From assembly GCA_003344405.1 (NCBI GenBank), contig NOWV01000011.1, positions 186,001-250,000 of the forward strand: DNA of 64,000 nucleotides. The letters run 5' to 3'. The stretch is from Trichoplax sp. H2. Lineage: Eukaryota > Placozoa > Uniplacotomia > Trichoplacea. Under the pieces are notes generated by a model that was not told the origin of the DNA, did not search any database, and saw nothing but the letters and a program-made list of their open reading frames with translations. Position numbers and translations under genes: made by a program. Positions 15,013 to 28,572 of this stretch are shown piece after piece; the first letter of the stretch is position 1; every line of letters starts with the position of its first letter.

Positions 15013-16825
15013 TTATTGATAAGCAAGCATTCTTAGCTTTTTAATGCCAAAATTATAAAATAAATATCCACTGATATGAATATTCTATCACAGAAAATTT
15101 ACTACTAATTTAAAGTTCTAGCGTGCTTTTTAAAGTAGGACTTCCAACTGTACCTCAGCTCCAGCGATTTCATTTCAGTTGATCTCATCTACTGTACGAA
15201 TCAACATAATACTGTAGCTAAAGTGCAAATATAACATTATTTGCGTGATTTAATAAATAGACATCGTTATTTATTTAGTAAAATTTTGAATCATGTTTCT
15301 TATCTCAGCCTATACAAAAGCTCAAGACATTGTCAGCTCTGTTCATTGCTGATTTTTTTATTCATAAGCAATATTTTTAGGTGATTTTTAAATAATAGAG
15401 GTTATAAATATCAGCTTAAGCGGTTATGGAAGTAAATCGTACCAGCTCAATATATGATAAAAATGAAATGTACAATGCACTCTTTGCTTAAATAAAACTT
15501 TATAATTACAACAGCAAATATTTTTAATGCTATATCATTTCAAGTTCCATTATGAAGGAAACGCATGCAGCGCTGTCTGATTAGATCACAGCAATAATCG
15601 AATATTTCTATCAATATATTAATAAAAGGCATTTTTAACATAAATATTCGAAAGGAAGGTAATAGGATGCTCATAAATTATAATTACTGGTTGATCCACA
15701 ATTCTAGCTAAGGGTACACCACAAAAATCAAAGAAAATGAATAACGAATTCAATTTCAACTCTGACAACTCTCTAGCAACAATTGCAGATGAAATTTAAA
15801 TTGTGTATACAGTCCAGTAATAAATTTTAAGTAATAGTTCTTATATAGATTTAATCAAATCAGTAAATATGATTCAATAATACGAGATAATTTATGGTTA
15901 ATACCGCAATCTGCCTAGTTAGATAAAAAAAGGATACATGCCACAATCCTGATTCATACATCTATATCAAATACGCGAATTTTAAAGGTGCAACAATCAT
16001 TCCTTATGAAATGTGAATTCATCCTCTATCAACTATAGCAATAAAATCTAACAAAAATAGCTCTACAATTGCATTTTATAAGCAGATTATTAACTATTCG
16101 CACAGTGATAAGAATTTACGTATATTTGTTTGAGGAAAATCAGAATGTGTTTATCTATATACGGTAATACAAGTGTTTCGGAAGACTAAATAATTTTGTT
16201 AAATCTACGCCATCTAGCACACTTTTACAACCATGAAAAGTATTATGAACGAATATGTCCAAGACTGTGAATGGTCTGTAATATTCACATTATCCAGTTA
16301 ATGTTTTATACAATTTTACTGTACAGGAACGTATTTATAATGCTTGATCTATCAAAGCAGCATATTTTCTGAATTAAAATTTAATCGCGAAGCTAGGATA
16401 TTTGCACAGGTTGTTCTGGCATGAGAAACTCTTCAGCGGTGAAAACAGTAGTTTTAAAGCATTCGTAAGCAACCTCACTTGACTTCTAAATTGCTAAGTA
16501 TATCTAATAAATATTTAAGCAAATAAAAAAATAATAACAATCAATACTTAATTGCAGTATTTAATAATTTCGATAAATAATTTACAAATAGCAATTAAAG
16601 ACGAGACCGCTGTATATTGGATTTTAATATAAAATTAACATCAACACATATAGATATTCAATGAGATCACTCCTGTTCTAAACTAATACAACGGTAGCAC
16701 AGTGTAAAAAATTGCATGAAGAGATCGCTTTTATTTATGTTGAAGATTCATAATTTCGTTGATATCTTGCAACAGTAGCGAGATCATGAATATTGCTAGT
16801 GGCATTAGCAATAGAGTATGATCAG
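15013..16825. other. Intergenic region after CEP164
   Basis: No supported exon on either strand. AATAAA-like sites occur after the CEP164 stop (for example near 15059 and 15251), as expected for a 3' UTR, but the true poly(A) site cannot be chosen. The unrecognised minus-strand gene that follows ends at about 16826, so this gap separates two convergent genes. Confidence 0.55.
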
Positions 16826-19800
16826 CTAATGATAGCATATTTTGATTAGAACATTACCTGCAGTTCCTAAAGATGGCATAATTTTCTTATGCCTAGATAC
16901 AAGTTGTTCAATAGCAACATATCGCACCTCTACTTGTTGCAAAAGCCAGTCTTTTTGTACCAAACAATCAACAAGTTCAGTTGAAGTCTCTAATCCAATA
17001 AACATACACAATGTAGTTTTTGCATTAATTAAAGCACTGCTAAAAGCCTATTTTATTCAGAACGAACAGATTTCTAAACTTCTTTAATAAATAAATTATT
17101 AATAACGTACGTCATTTTATAACATAATCTTATTGACGAAGAAATTGTGGAGAAATATACTATTACAATTTTCCTAATTTTTTAGCAAAGGTGATCAGAA
17201 ATAATCTAAAATTGCATACCGTCTATTTTATTGTCTTTAATCAATTCATGCATAATTAGTAACAAAATTCACTAATTTCATAAAGCCTCCTTAAGCAGGT
17301 TACTTCTTCTTTCTAGAATAGTATTTTATTGTCTTTATAATACCATTCTACCGTTATTTCTGTTAGCAGATTTCATATACAGTAATGTAATGGCATCGGT
17401 TAACATTTAAAATTGACAATGGCACAGTACTTTCATCTTTTCAATTCAAGTTATTGTACCGCTAACAGAAGCGTACACTAACTACTGTAAACAAATAATG
17501 AAAACATAAGATTCCATTCATACCGGAAAAAAAAATCAATCACGATCAACTAAGAACATTAAATTAAATTATCTTACGCTTTATCTGCTCCTTTAAACTT
17601 CCATACAATTGTGATAATTTCTCTTTAGACATTTCTTCCACTATTCAATTCAACATACAAAATAAAAGGTCCAATGAGTACTTTATATGAAATAGATTCG
17701 TAGCAATAGATTATATAACATCTTTCCAAGAACTTAATTCCAGTCTTTCCACTAGATATAATTCTAGTTTAAGGCAGTTTATAGGAAGCAATTTTAATAT
17801 AGTTTAGTTTATAAGGGACCAGAATTAAAATTGTATTATTCGGATACCAAATATTAGTAATGAATTGTTAAAACTGTTATTAATATACGGGATTTAGATC
17901 TTTGGTTGGTGATATTAGTGATTCGGAGAGAAAATGATTGCTTAAAACGAAAAATATATGTAATACGACGCATTTTTCTCCAACTCTAAATTTATGTCCA
18001 AAAGGTAAGTCAAACGTTTAAAGCTATCAATTTACAGTTAATAGATCTCTTGACTAAGCAGCGTCCGTTTTTACCTCACAAATCATTCTTATTAAAAGGA
18101 TTGACTACATATCGTTTAGTGACTATTTAATACAAAATATAACTATGAATGCTATCAATCAATCAATAAGAAAAATTTTTAATAAGTTATAATCTTTCAG
18201 TAATTGTATATCATTCTATCTTATCCATTTGCTATTTTAATCTTTCTATTTAAATATTGATATCATCATGACCAGGCAATATTTAAATAATTTTAAAATA
18301 AATGAAGCTGCTGAGCAGAATAAAATATTGTACCTAAGATTAGAATCCCTAGTAGTACACGAATATACAATATCTCATGTCTACACATAAGCATAATTCC
18401 TAATTTTGATAACAAATAATTACATAATCATACAGAGTCAAAGTCTGAAGATTCTACTTATTAAGAATCGAATAGTAGAACCAAATGAATTCTGAATTTA
18501 ACCGTTCATATCCTATTCCCTATTGTGAGTAAATAAGTAATTTCAGGAATACTATAACAATCGCCACGTTATGAGAAGGGAAAAAGTAATAAATACAACC
18601 TTCAGCTTCTATTGGGTTGTTTAAGACTTTCTAAATTTAAGCTACATTTCATTAGTAGAATCCTGTTTTATTAAACCCGTACTGCAAATTTGAAAGTATG
18701 TATATATTTCACTTCGCTGATATATGGAATGAAATGACTAAAAGTAGTAATATACGCGTACAATGATTATAATTCAGAAAAATAATGTTCACCTAGTTAT
18801 GGATGAATTTTACTAGCTACAGCTAATTCTATAATCAAGCCAGACCCAAAATAATATATATGTAGTCATTAAAGTATAGATTCATAGAAATCACTAAGTT
18901 GATGACCGAGGCCGTTTGCCAAATAGTGTACCTCAATCGATTTTATTTGTTTATTAGTCGTTTCTGGTTAATATCTTGCCTATCAAATATACAACTTTCT
19001 GCACTTGTACCTTGTGCTAAACTACCGTTAATACTTTAAACCATTGCCATCGAAATATGCATCCCAGAGGATACAGAATGTAAATAGTAGATCAATTGAA
19101 ATACTTTTCATCTACACAGAAGGATAATTTTACACTGCTATAAAGTGGATTAAATTTAAGGTAACGTACGCCGGGGTTACTATGCAGAAAATGATACAAG
19201 GTAACAAATACACAATACAGTACTTATACATCTGTCATATTCCTGATTGAAAGCAATATTCTAAAGATCGATATGATTTTTTAAATTTTACAACCTGCTA
19301 GGAGATATTATTCTTAGATTACAGTACAGTACTTTCTTTCAAATCAGAATCAGTATTGCTACATACTGAATGCCAATTATAAATATCCCTTTAGCCTTAT
19401 TATGATCGACTATCACATGGAATAAATAATTTGTAGTGAACAACTTGTAACAGATCTGTAATCACGCTTTGCTCTTTCTATGCTACTATAAAAACCATCA
19501 CTTATACACTTGCTCGGTACAGTTAAGGAAATTGGAGATAAAAATGAATACTGCAGTACAGGCTATCAAGCAGTTTAGTATTACATGTGCGTGGTAAAAA
19601 TTTCGTAATAGAAAATGAAAACAGAAATAGAAATTAACTATCGAAAAATTATGATCAATTTATTCATTTTTATAACATTTGACTTACACTGACAGCGACT
19701 AAAACTGCCGTAATCTTTCTTGATATTAATATTATATTTGAATGGTCCAAGATCAGATAAATCGACATTGCTACCGTCTAAGCTAGTATCGCGACTAATT

Positions 19801-20300
19801 TTACCAGTTGCAGATGGGCTACCGCATTTGTCAGGCCTAAAACTACTACCGACAATATTGTCATCACTACAATTTGCTCCAGTTGATAACAAGTTACTTT
19901 GTGATGAAGTAAGTTGGTCACTTTCTGATTGGGTACGTTGTGGACATTGAGTATAACCGCCAATTTCAGTTTCTTTACCTAATGTTAGCATTGATTTTAA
20001 TTTGTCACGTATAGAAGTTAAGCTATAATAACTATTACTATCAACTTGACGGTTAGCAAGATTGTCTATATTTTTATCGTCGACTGATGTTAATGAAGCC
20101 GAAGTTTGCTTTGCAATTGCATGCCATTTCTCGAAACACCGGGAGTGTCCAACCACAGTAGACGAATGATAGTAACCTAACTGATTGTCCAATTTGCTAC
20201 AAATTGGACAAGTGATTAGATCGTGATCGTCTCCATAGCCATGACATATATAGCATTCACTGGATTTTAAATTGATTGTCTCAAATTCATCATGGGCCAT
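16826..20300 (-). CDS. Unrecognised gene with Cys/His-rich N-terminus (partial model)
   Basis: I do not recognise this gene. The best exon is the first, 19688-20300 (about 204 residues from an ATG, ending at a GTAAGT donor). Its N-terminus has C16-x2-C19-x11-C31-x2-C34, then H45, H52-x2-C55 and H60, which could bind zinc in a RING-, PHD- or LIM-like fold, although the spacing fits none exactly. The rest of this exon is polar, Ser/Asp-rich and probably disordered. Two more minus-strand exons look real: 17578-17640 (charged, helical, ending in KEQIK, GTAAG donor) and about 16826-17039 (hydrophobic/amphipathic, ending at a stop at 16826 if it is the terminal exon; alternatively spliced out at 16858). 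Exons between 17640 and 19688 were not resolved, so phase continuity is unproven. The pieces could belong to two genes. Confidence 0.5.
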
Positions 20301-21440
20301 TATGGCATAAAGTTGTTTTTCTCCAAATACGCGATAAAATTTAGTTTATTCCAATGGAAAATATTCGACGTTAACAATATCGAATGATCAATAAATACCA
20401 GAGAAACCAAGCCAAATTTCACCTTTCAAAAATTTGTTATTCCTGCAATCGGGCGACAACATTAAATTAGATGGGAAGAGAAGAGAAAAGTTCACAATTA
20501 ATTGGAGAATGATCAATTAATACCGATCGCTATGAAAATTTATTCAACATACGACAGAGTGGAATAAGATGGAGTAACAATGCTAATTATAATGAAAAAT
20601 AATGACGTGTAATTCTGTTCAATCATACTGTATGATGGCATACAGGAACGATCGTGAATAATCATTTACCGTCGTAATTCTTCTTTTTAGCGTAGAATAT
20701 CAAATATTAGAACTAAACTGTTTGTTGAATGCTAAAAATGAATACTACAGTATTAATTCTAAATTTATTAACATAATATGGACCTGTAAAATTCAGATGT
20801 GACTTAAATAATTATAACATTCGCAATAATAAAGATGGCTCTTAACAGTAAACACATTAACGTGCAGATTTTGTAATAGCCAATCAATCATGGGTTATGC
20901 ATATACGTCGAATAATTTACCGTAGACATAATCGATTCAATAGTACAGGTGGTACGGTAAATTCTAACCATAGACGTCAAAAAATAAATCTAATGTTATC
21001 TGTATAACACGCACAGAAAATGCGAAGGATACTGCGTACAGTTTACAGTAACAGTAGTTGACAATATTTGTTTGATCCATTTATGATGGTCAAGGTCAAT
21101 CAATGTTAACGTGATAGTCGTTAATTTTTTTTGAAGTAATAAACTGCTGTAGTTATCATCTAATGGCTACTGTATTTAAAATTGAGATGGCGATTGGATA
21201 ATGGAAATAATTCGGTCATGATGTCATCCATCCAACGATTCCATGACAATAGTAACGTATTTCAATACGAGCATATTGTGATTACTGTAAGATTTACGTG
21301 CGCTATATTACGTCAAATATCTTCAACATATGGCACAAGATAGATGGTCACTTGATCTGTTTTAAAGTATTATGATTGATTGATTGATATGGTTGATTGA
21401 TGCAGTTTTTCAATCTAGTACTGTGATGTACAGTACAGTA

Positions 21441-21930
21441 TAAATTGCCATGATAACATCGTTTTTATTGAAAAGGATGTTACTCTTTTCCTAGTCATCT
21501 GTCCTTGGGGTATACCGACTGAAATAAGAGTTGTATCGTAAGCTTGGAACTCAGTATAAATCAACTTGATTCTAGGCGGTCGTAGTCCATTTCACTAAAG
21601 CAAGCTAAACAATTTTAATTCATATGTTTGAGTAACGCAGTTTTAAATCCAGTTGATATGACTATCCTGTAATTTTAAATTGCAATGAAAACATCGTTCT
21701 CGTTGTAAAATTCAGTCAGTATTTTCTTAGTCCACTTTAATTTTAGCTCATTCATACTCTGGTATTACTTCTAAGCACGAGTTAATATACCGACTGAAAC
21801 AGGAGTTGCATGGAGAGTGTACTGTATAGAAGTGTAATATATAGTCAGCTTGACACTCATCATCAACTTGATAATAGCTGGCGTAATCTATTTTAAATAG
21901 TAGAAACAAGTTAAACAATTTAACTAGTCA
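21441..21930. repeat. Diverged direct duplication, unit about 230 bases
   Basis: Two imperfect copies can be aligned by eye. Copy 1 is about 21441-21620 and copy 2 about 21669-21930. Shared landmarks in the same order are an 'aacatcgtt' start, 'ataccgactgaaa' followed by 'aggagttg/aagagttg', 'atcaacttgat', and a closing 'aagctaaacaatttta/aagttaaacaattta'. The copies carry many substitutions and an insertion, so this is old. Confidence 0.65.
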
Positions 21931-21985
21931 GAAAGCAGTACTTTGTTTCCCTATTTTATGCCAGTATATTCTACTGTAAAACGAT

Positions 21986-22255
21986 ATTGTTGTTCCGTTA
22001 TCCATAGCAAATTACTCTATGATAGTATAGTAAAACGACAGCAACTAAGGATAGAACTGAGCTAGCTAACGATTGGATTTTTCACTTGAAACGATGGCGA
22101 ACTTTGGGTCCTTTGACAGAATTGTTGTTCCGTTATCCATAGGAAATTACTCTATGATAGTATAGTAAAACGGCAGCAACTAAGGATAGAACTGAACTAG
22201 CTAACGGTTGGATTTTTCACTTGAAACGATGGCGAACTTTGGGTCCTTTGACAGA
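21986..22255. repeat. Recent 135-base tandem duplication, two copies
   Basis: Copies 21986-22120 and 22121-22255 are head-to-tail with a period of exactly 135 bases. By eye they differ at only four sites: a C/G change and three A/G transitions. The near identity shows a recent event next to an older duplication just upstream. No ORF spans it. Confidence 0.92.
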
Positions 22256-24266
22256 ATCCTGTCAGTGAATTTCAATGTCGACCACCGTATTTCGCTATTA
22301 TATAGGCAGAATAAGCTGTTTCTAACCGGATAAAATATCCTAGAAGGCAACTACTATTTCAAAACTATCATAGTACTTACATTTGAAGCAGATTTTCAGT
22401 AGTTTTTCGTCAGTCATGACTAGAAGCAGCGTTGTTTTTTTACGACTTTAAGCCGCCATGTCTAAAAGACATGCTACGTAGATTCAGTTGTTGGCCACCG
22501 GTCAGGCCTGGATGAATGACCTGCGGTATGCGGTACATTACAGAGATATACTGTACACTGTACAATACGTACAGTACAGTGCAGTACAGTATGATACAGT
22601 TCACAAAGTGTAACGCTGTAGATCCCATCGAATCCCTCGGGGATTATCTTGCTTAATTGCCAATATAATTTACACTTTAAAACTCTGAAAATCAGAATGA
22701 AGTCTATTTATTTTAATAGATACAGCTTTATATAAAGAGTAAAGAAGCAAGAAGTATTCTACTTCAAAGAAAAACATGATGCTCGAAAAATATTCCAAAA
22801 TCAGCTTTCGGTATTACACAGCACTGTAGAGGCCCGCGATAGTAATTTACCATCGGTTTTTACGTCAAAACATACAACATTTTATTCAAATGAGGAGCAT
22901 TTCAACGTCTATAAGTACCGTTAATGATTCAATGTTGATTACTTTTAGAGTCAAACAAACACAAAAGTATAGAGATTTATATCGGATTTCAGTAACTTTG
23001 CAAAATAATATTTTGACAAGGTTGTCAGGTCAAGCGCATACGCGTATGTGGATAAATACCAAATTGGACTATAACTCAATGTTTAAAATCTAACGAAATG
23101 ATATACCCTTATCGACATCATCCTATACAGTGGAAAATGCTACTACAAATGATATAACTTTCGTCTTCAAGATCTGTATTACGCTGTTTAAAATTGAGGT
23201 TTCGAGTCGTTACAAAATGAATGAAATTCATCAATCGCTGCTATCCTAAAAAATGTTTTGTAGCTCCAGTAACACTTCTTGTTAATCAAACTACATATTG
23301 AGACCATTATAGGATTATACCAGACATTATAGCTAATATCTTGAATATTATTTTGACGTAGTTACTCTTAAAAATTAAACTTCTATCGTTCAATTCGCTT
23401 TTTTCCAATATATGATATCAATAAAATGGAAGAAATTTGCGAGATTTGAATATCATTTCGGGAATTGTTCAACCTTGGGATTGACCATAACAGTTTTGTA
23501 TGTAGTTGCCCTAACTGTGATATTATCTCATTTTACAGTAGAGAATTGTAATTTTATTCTGAATGTAAATTAGAGAAATTAAAACTGCTTGCTATATGCG
23601 GTTTGCAATTTAAGACCTTCTGCATTTCATTAACCATAGTTATAAACTCTCATATCTTATTAAGCTGCCACAAGGATCACCAGTGAACATTCGATATGAT
23701 CAAAATATCATTTCCTTTAAATAATGTAGGTATATTTTAATTTATTCATAGTATTATAAGATTATACTAGGGAAAGTAGCAGCATACATACTTAAATATT
23801 ACTAAGATTAAAATTACACAGATGTAATACCTAACATCACTTTGATTCTCTACCTTGAACTTCATTACTAATTTAATTAAATTTATCAGATGTATATCCA
23901 TATGAAGATCAGCTATGTGAGACATCGTGAAGATAGCCCGAGTAGGGCCAAATTACGTCCCCATTGGGGCAATATTTGAGTTTTGGTAACTCATTTAAAG
24001 CCCTAAGTGACGTAAAATGATTATGCATTGATGCGATAAATTCTATCCTTAGAATAAATACTTTGAGGTCCATCAATAGCTGGCTTTACGGTGTAGGATT
24101 GTTCTTGAATGCAATAGATGAAAAAATTGCTTACATTATCAATATAGATCATTTAAATCTGTAATAGATTATTTATAATTCTACCGCCTAATATCAAATC
24201 TGATTTACTTTGGCAAGCTCATGGCAAGATCGAATCATAATATTAATCTCCAAAGTTCTAAATTAC

Positions 24267-27200
24267 CTGCGCATTTTGAGACTGCAAATCCTAGCATTGA
24301 ATTAACTCGATCAAATGTGACAGAGAATCCTTTCATAACAACATCTCCCAAGATGATACCTACAGTATTGCGAGATAATTTGACTGGCATCAATTGAGAA
24401 ATACAGCAAAGCTGTAAGCAATTCTAAGCTAATCTCTGTGTAATCAGATATATTTCATGATAGGTATTACCAAATGCACCAGAAGTCCCTGCTATGCCAA
24501 AATGATAGCACGGTTTTCCATGACGTTCTTTTCCAGATAAGATGAAATATTGCTATTTAAAATAAATGTTCCAGTTACTAATACGTACGAGTAGAATGAA
24601 TTGCTACATTAATTTCCAGCGATTGGTCTTTGTGATAAATTTATCTCTAATTAATCAAAGCTGTAAAACGATTGCTCACAATTGAATAATGGGACCGAAG
24701 ATATTCTACTTTCACTAATTATATCAAATAACACACGAAAAGTATTACTAATAATTGTTGATTATCACCAAGTACAGTATAAGGATTGATCTTATTCTTA
24801 CTATGACTACAATAGGATTCATTACTGTCATATGGAAACGAAAAATATCATCACTATTGATAGCTAATTTCCAAGTATAAGGATTTATCCTATTTTTATG
24901 AATACTACAGCTACTGTAAGATAGCCGTACGAGTGCATAAAATAGCATTAATAAAAACTATAACGTCATTACATACTGTGCGCTATAAGGGATTATTTTA
25001 ATTTTGGCAATAGTATGGCTGTTGACTGTTTCCAGCAATTCGCATAAGCATTTTACGAATTGCTTAGGCATGAATCATGACTATGATACGAAATGTTATC
25101 ACATTTTAGTAATACAATGCTATGAAAAAAGTATGCTAATACGTAGTATTAGTATTAAAACTCAATTATGATTTAACATACCGATACGTAACATATCACA
25201 CTTTTAGCCATATTTATGATTACTCGTATGTAAAGATTATCTCTAGCAGTAACACCTGCTAAAACTGATTATATTACGGACGACAATATACGTTTACAGT
25301 AGGCTATCATACAAGTTTTCCAGGTATTGCTGCAGAGTACACAGTAACTAAGCAACATCTATGCAATCATCTCATAATTAATCTTTTGTAATATCCCCTT
25401 ACCATAGGCGAAAGAACTAATGTAAATTGTTGTGGTGTCTTGAAATTAGTTTTCTCGAAGGATGCCAATCGTATAGATAGGCGAATAGTTGGAAAACGAT
25501 GTTGTAACAATTGCGATTCTTCCATACATACTGCATGACCCCGATAGAAAAAACCATGCGAGAAAACCGATCGATCCTAATAAGAATTTAATTATTGGAA
25601 CGACATCCTCGTGGTTCTCGCAGATCAATGAACTTAACGAATCAAATACTTTAAGACATAAGTAAACGCAATATCATAAATACCTGAATGGAACGAAGAA
25701 AGATTGGCATTAATCGTTTATACATAAAAGGAGGAAAGCGGAGTATAGATGTTCCACTATCGACCAAGGCAGGATAATGCATGTACTAATGTCAATACGT
25801 GTGTAAAGTAACTTATATTTTAGCAAGTAATTAAAGGTATGGCATAAAACATGTTAAATTATAGTAGTTTCTCCTTTTGCAAGGATCGATTGATATAAAC
25901 ATTAGACTATACGGTAAGTAAGGAAAACCGTACGGTATAGAACTGAAACGATTTTTTACTAAAATACATCATAAATATTTGATATCTGTTCGTATCTTAT
26001 ATCGCTAATTTTAATTATTAATAACAATTTATTTCGTATTTTGGCACAAGTATGATACCTTGAAGATTAAATAGTATGGCAACAATAAGAAAGGCACAAA
26101 AATAAGTAGTATCTTACATTCACAGCAAACAGGAAACTAGTATCGACTTATTACAAATTGCCGGGTAAAATACCCAACTTAGGTGATATACATCTCTGCG
26201 CATAAAGCATATCCTGATGTTCACTTACATCATATGGTGAAAATCCAATGGATTGCCCATCAACTAATACATTTGTTAATTGAAACTGGTAATAATACTT
26301 TTCCACGATAGGTGTATAAAAGACAGGTCCAGCAAGTAAATTATTATCGATTCCGCCTAAAGTCTAGAACATTATTTATTAAGAAATCCTATTAAAATCT
26401 ATATTCTATCTAAAGCTGCTAGAAGAAAATTTGATTGAAATGCCTGATTTAGCATACGAGATATCACGATACCGGATGTATGTATAAAGTTGCTAAATAT
26501 CATTTACATTTAAAAAAAGTAATGATCTTCACATCCTAAGAGTCAAATTTTAAAATTTCTACTAATGTTATATACTTTAAAAAGAAGCTTATTTCAAAAT
26601 GCATTTTAGTGCACGGAAAACGTTGTGTTGGCAACAAATTTTTCAAAGCAATAATTCAAATTAAGGAATTTTCATACACAAAGTTATATAATACAATGTA
26701 CGATAATCATTACGCCATGTCATTTGGCATCACCTTTCAATATAACAATATTGATCGATAAAATGAAGCTCATCACTAACCATAAATCCACCACCAGTGA
26801 TATATTGATTGCCGAATAGATCCTTTCTCATCTTGCTAGCACAATAGGTTAAAGTAAATATATCGCGAATACCAGCTTGTTGAACAATTTCATTAAAGAC
26901 TGGTTTTTGATAGAAATTTCCTTGCTGATGCCATCATGAAATCATCAAAAGAGAATGCCCTCAGAGTAATATCGTTAACTCCCTTGACAGTACTCTTGTC
27001 CTTAAATTATTGAAATTTACTAACTTACTACTGCTGAGGCAAGCTTAATTAATTCTAATGTTAACTTATGATAATTTTTAAAATAGTGTTAGACTAACTG
27101 CTGATGATTGAAAATAAGATTAATCCAAGTGTAAACTATTTAACTTTAAATCTATTACCATATAGATTTGTTACTTTCAAGTTTTAATCAGGATAGTTAG

Positions 27201-28572
27201 GAATTAGTATTGGAGTAGGCTTAATTTTAATATCAAGCAGGATAAGTTATTGCTACTATTCAAGATATTGTAGATGAGCTAAGTTAAATATTTTATTCTA
27301 ATCATTAATATGAAAGGTGACTGTCTCTTTCCAGTTTTATAGAAGATATAGGTTTATTGATAGTCAGTAAAATTTTCAATCTATAGCAGAATAAAAGTAC
27401 TTACCACTGCTAAGGATGGATAGGCTAAGCCTAATATTCCGTCAAATCTTGTCGTTTCGGTAAAGAACTCTTTTTGATTTGTAATTGCTGCAAATTGGAT
27501 TCGTACTTGTTTATATAAGCCAATCCCTAAATGGAGCATATCGCTAACCAATTGACCACTCCAGTAGCCTTTAACATAGCTGGAATCGATTCGTAAATTG
27601 GTTTCTTCTAGAGTTGATGATCTAAGAAAGTGGAAAATGTTGTGCTAACATTACTCTCTATGGTAAATCAATTAATTTTCTTTTCCGGTTTATACCTATT
27701 CATATGAAAGTAATGCTTAACAACAGGGCTAGGTGCAGCCATAATTCCACAGAAACTACTTCCAGTGTCCAAGATAACCCGTAGCTATATTGGCATAAAT
27801 ATTATCCCTTACTTATGATGTATAAATAGATCTATGATCATGAAATAAGTTGACAGTTTTTTTATAATATAACGGAGATAATAAAATTAAGTAACATTAA
27901 TATATCACATCATATTGTAACTTTATGATATGATCCGGTTATTGCATTGGAAATTTTGATTTTTATTCATTTATAAATATATCTTAGCTGTATATAAAAT
28001 CGTGTCGTCTATTAAGAATGATGCATTCATAGAATACTAGAAAATATTTGGACTTTGTAATCTCCAGGCGATCCTTTAGATTTCTGGATTGTATAAACAA
28101 GCCTCTAGCCAACATTAACAGGATAACCAAGCGAAAATAGTAGCATTTTAATGCTATAGCTAGTGAAATTACTATACCGATCTAATAATCAAGTCGTATT
28201 ATCAATCACTGTACTCTGCTATCCTGCTATAATTTCATCTATCAGACTAAAATAGATAATGTCTCTATTAGTGCACTAGTTTCTTATCTTAATATTTCTC
28301 CAGTAATATAGATATACGGTCTTTATAACTTTTCAATATTTGATTACCTTTTGAGGTGGTGTTCCTAACCATATCAACATGGAATAACCAGCTTGCCCTG
28401 ATCCTCTGACTCTATCAAGGTAAATCCGATCATTTTCTAACCGATGATGCTCGATAGGAATATTTGTAAGAGATCCATCATATATTCCATTCCCACTGGC
28501 TAAGGATAATGTTGAAATACATATTATGGAATACAAGATATTCAGTATGAAGGCAAACATTGTTTTATTCAT
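24267..28572 (-). CDS. BACE-like aspartyl protease A (3' exon not found)
   Basis: Pepsin-family (A1) protease of the BACE type; membrane-anchored or secreted endopeptidase of the secretory pathway. Exons, 5' to 3': 28348-28572, 27696-27784, 27405-27621, 26781-26924, 26229-26363, 25684-25785, 25403-25576, 24471-24552, 24267-24359; phases agree, giving 420 residues before the missing last exon. There is a signal peptide at about residues 5-25. The first catalytic motif is DTGSS (D81) and the second VDSGT (D279); their spacing of 198 is close to BACE1 (196). FDGILGLAY, TLGGID and LGFAVSKC are family hallmarks. The BACE1 C216/C420 and C330/C380 pairs have counterparts (C205 with SKC; AVC with PCY), but the C278 position reads FSPYDY, without Cys. 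By paralogy the last exon should encode the membrane anchor; it may be lost or unrecognised. Confidence 0.88.

Larger units (their letters stand above)
20301..24266. other. Intergenic/repeat-bearing region; may hide last exon of protease A
   Basis: No convincing exon. The region holds two kinds of tandem repeat (21441-21930 and 21986-22255) and a GTACAGT-rich cluster at 22552-22604. The last exon of protease gene A (transmembrane segment and tail in its two paralogues) should lie on the minus strand somewhere between about 22.6 and 24.2 kb, but I could not find a hydrophobic exon with a fitting acceptor. The open frame at 22890-23093 (+) is unrecognised and not supported. Confidence 0.5.

Noticed and set aside
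16826-16857. Very short intron (about 32 bases) joining the last unrecognised exon to a hydrophobic tail at 16.7 kb
   Set aside because: The introns modelled in this window are about 80 bases or longer, and the exon reads through to a stop at 16826 without it.
24748-24948. Hydrophobic minus-strand ORF inside a protease A intron, possible membrane anchor
   Set aside because: It lies between exons that join in frame without it, has no suitable acceptor, and sits upstream of the last known exon.
25298-25347. Candidate exon of protease A on the minus strand with LQQYLE, similar to the family's PQQYL
   Set aside because: Its phase does not fit the next exon, while joining 25403 directly to 24552 keeps frame and gives SPMQYF, matching the paralogues.
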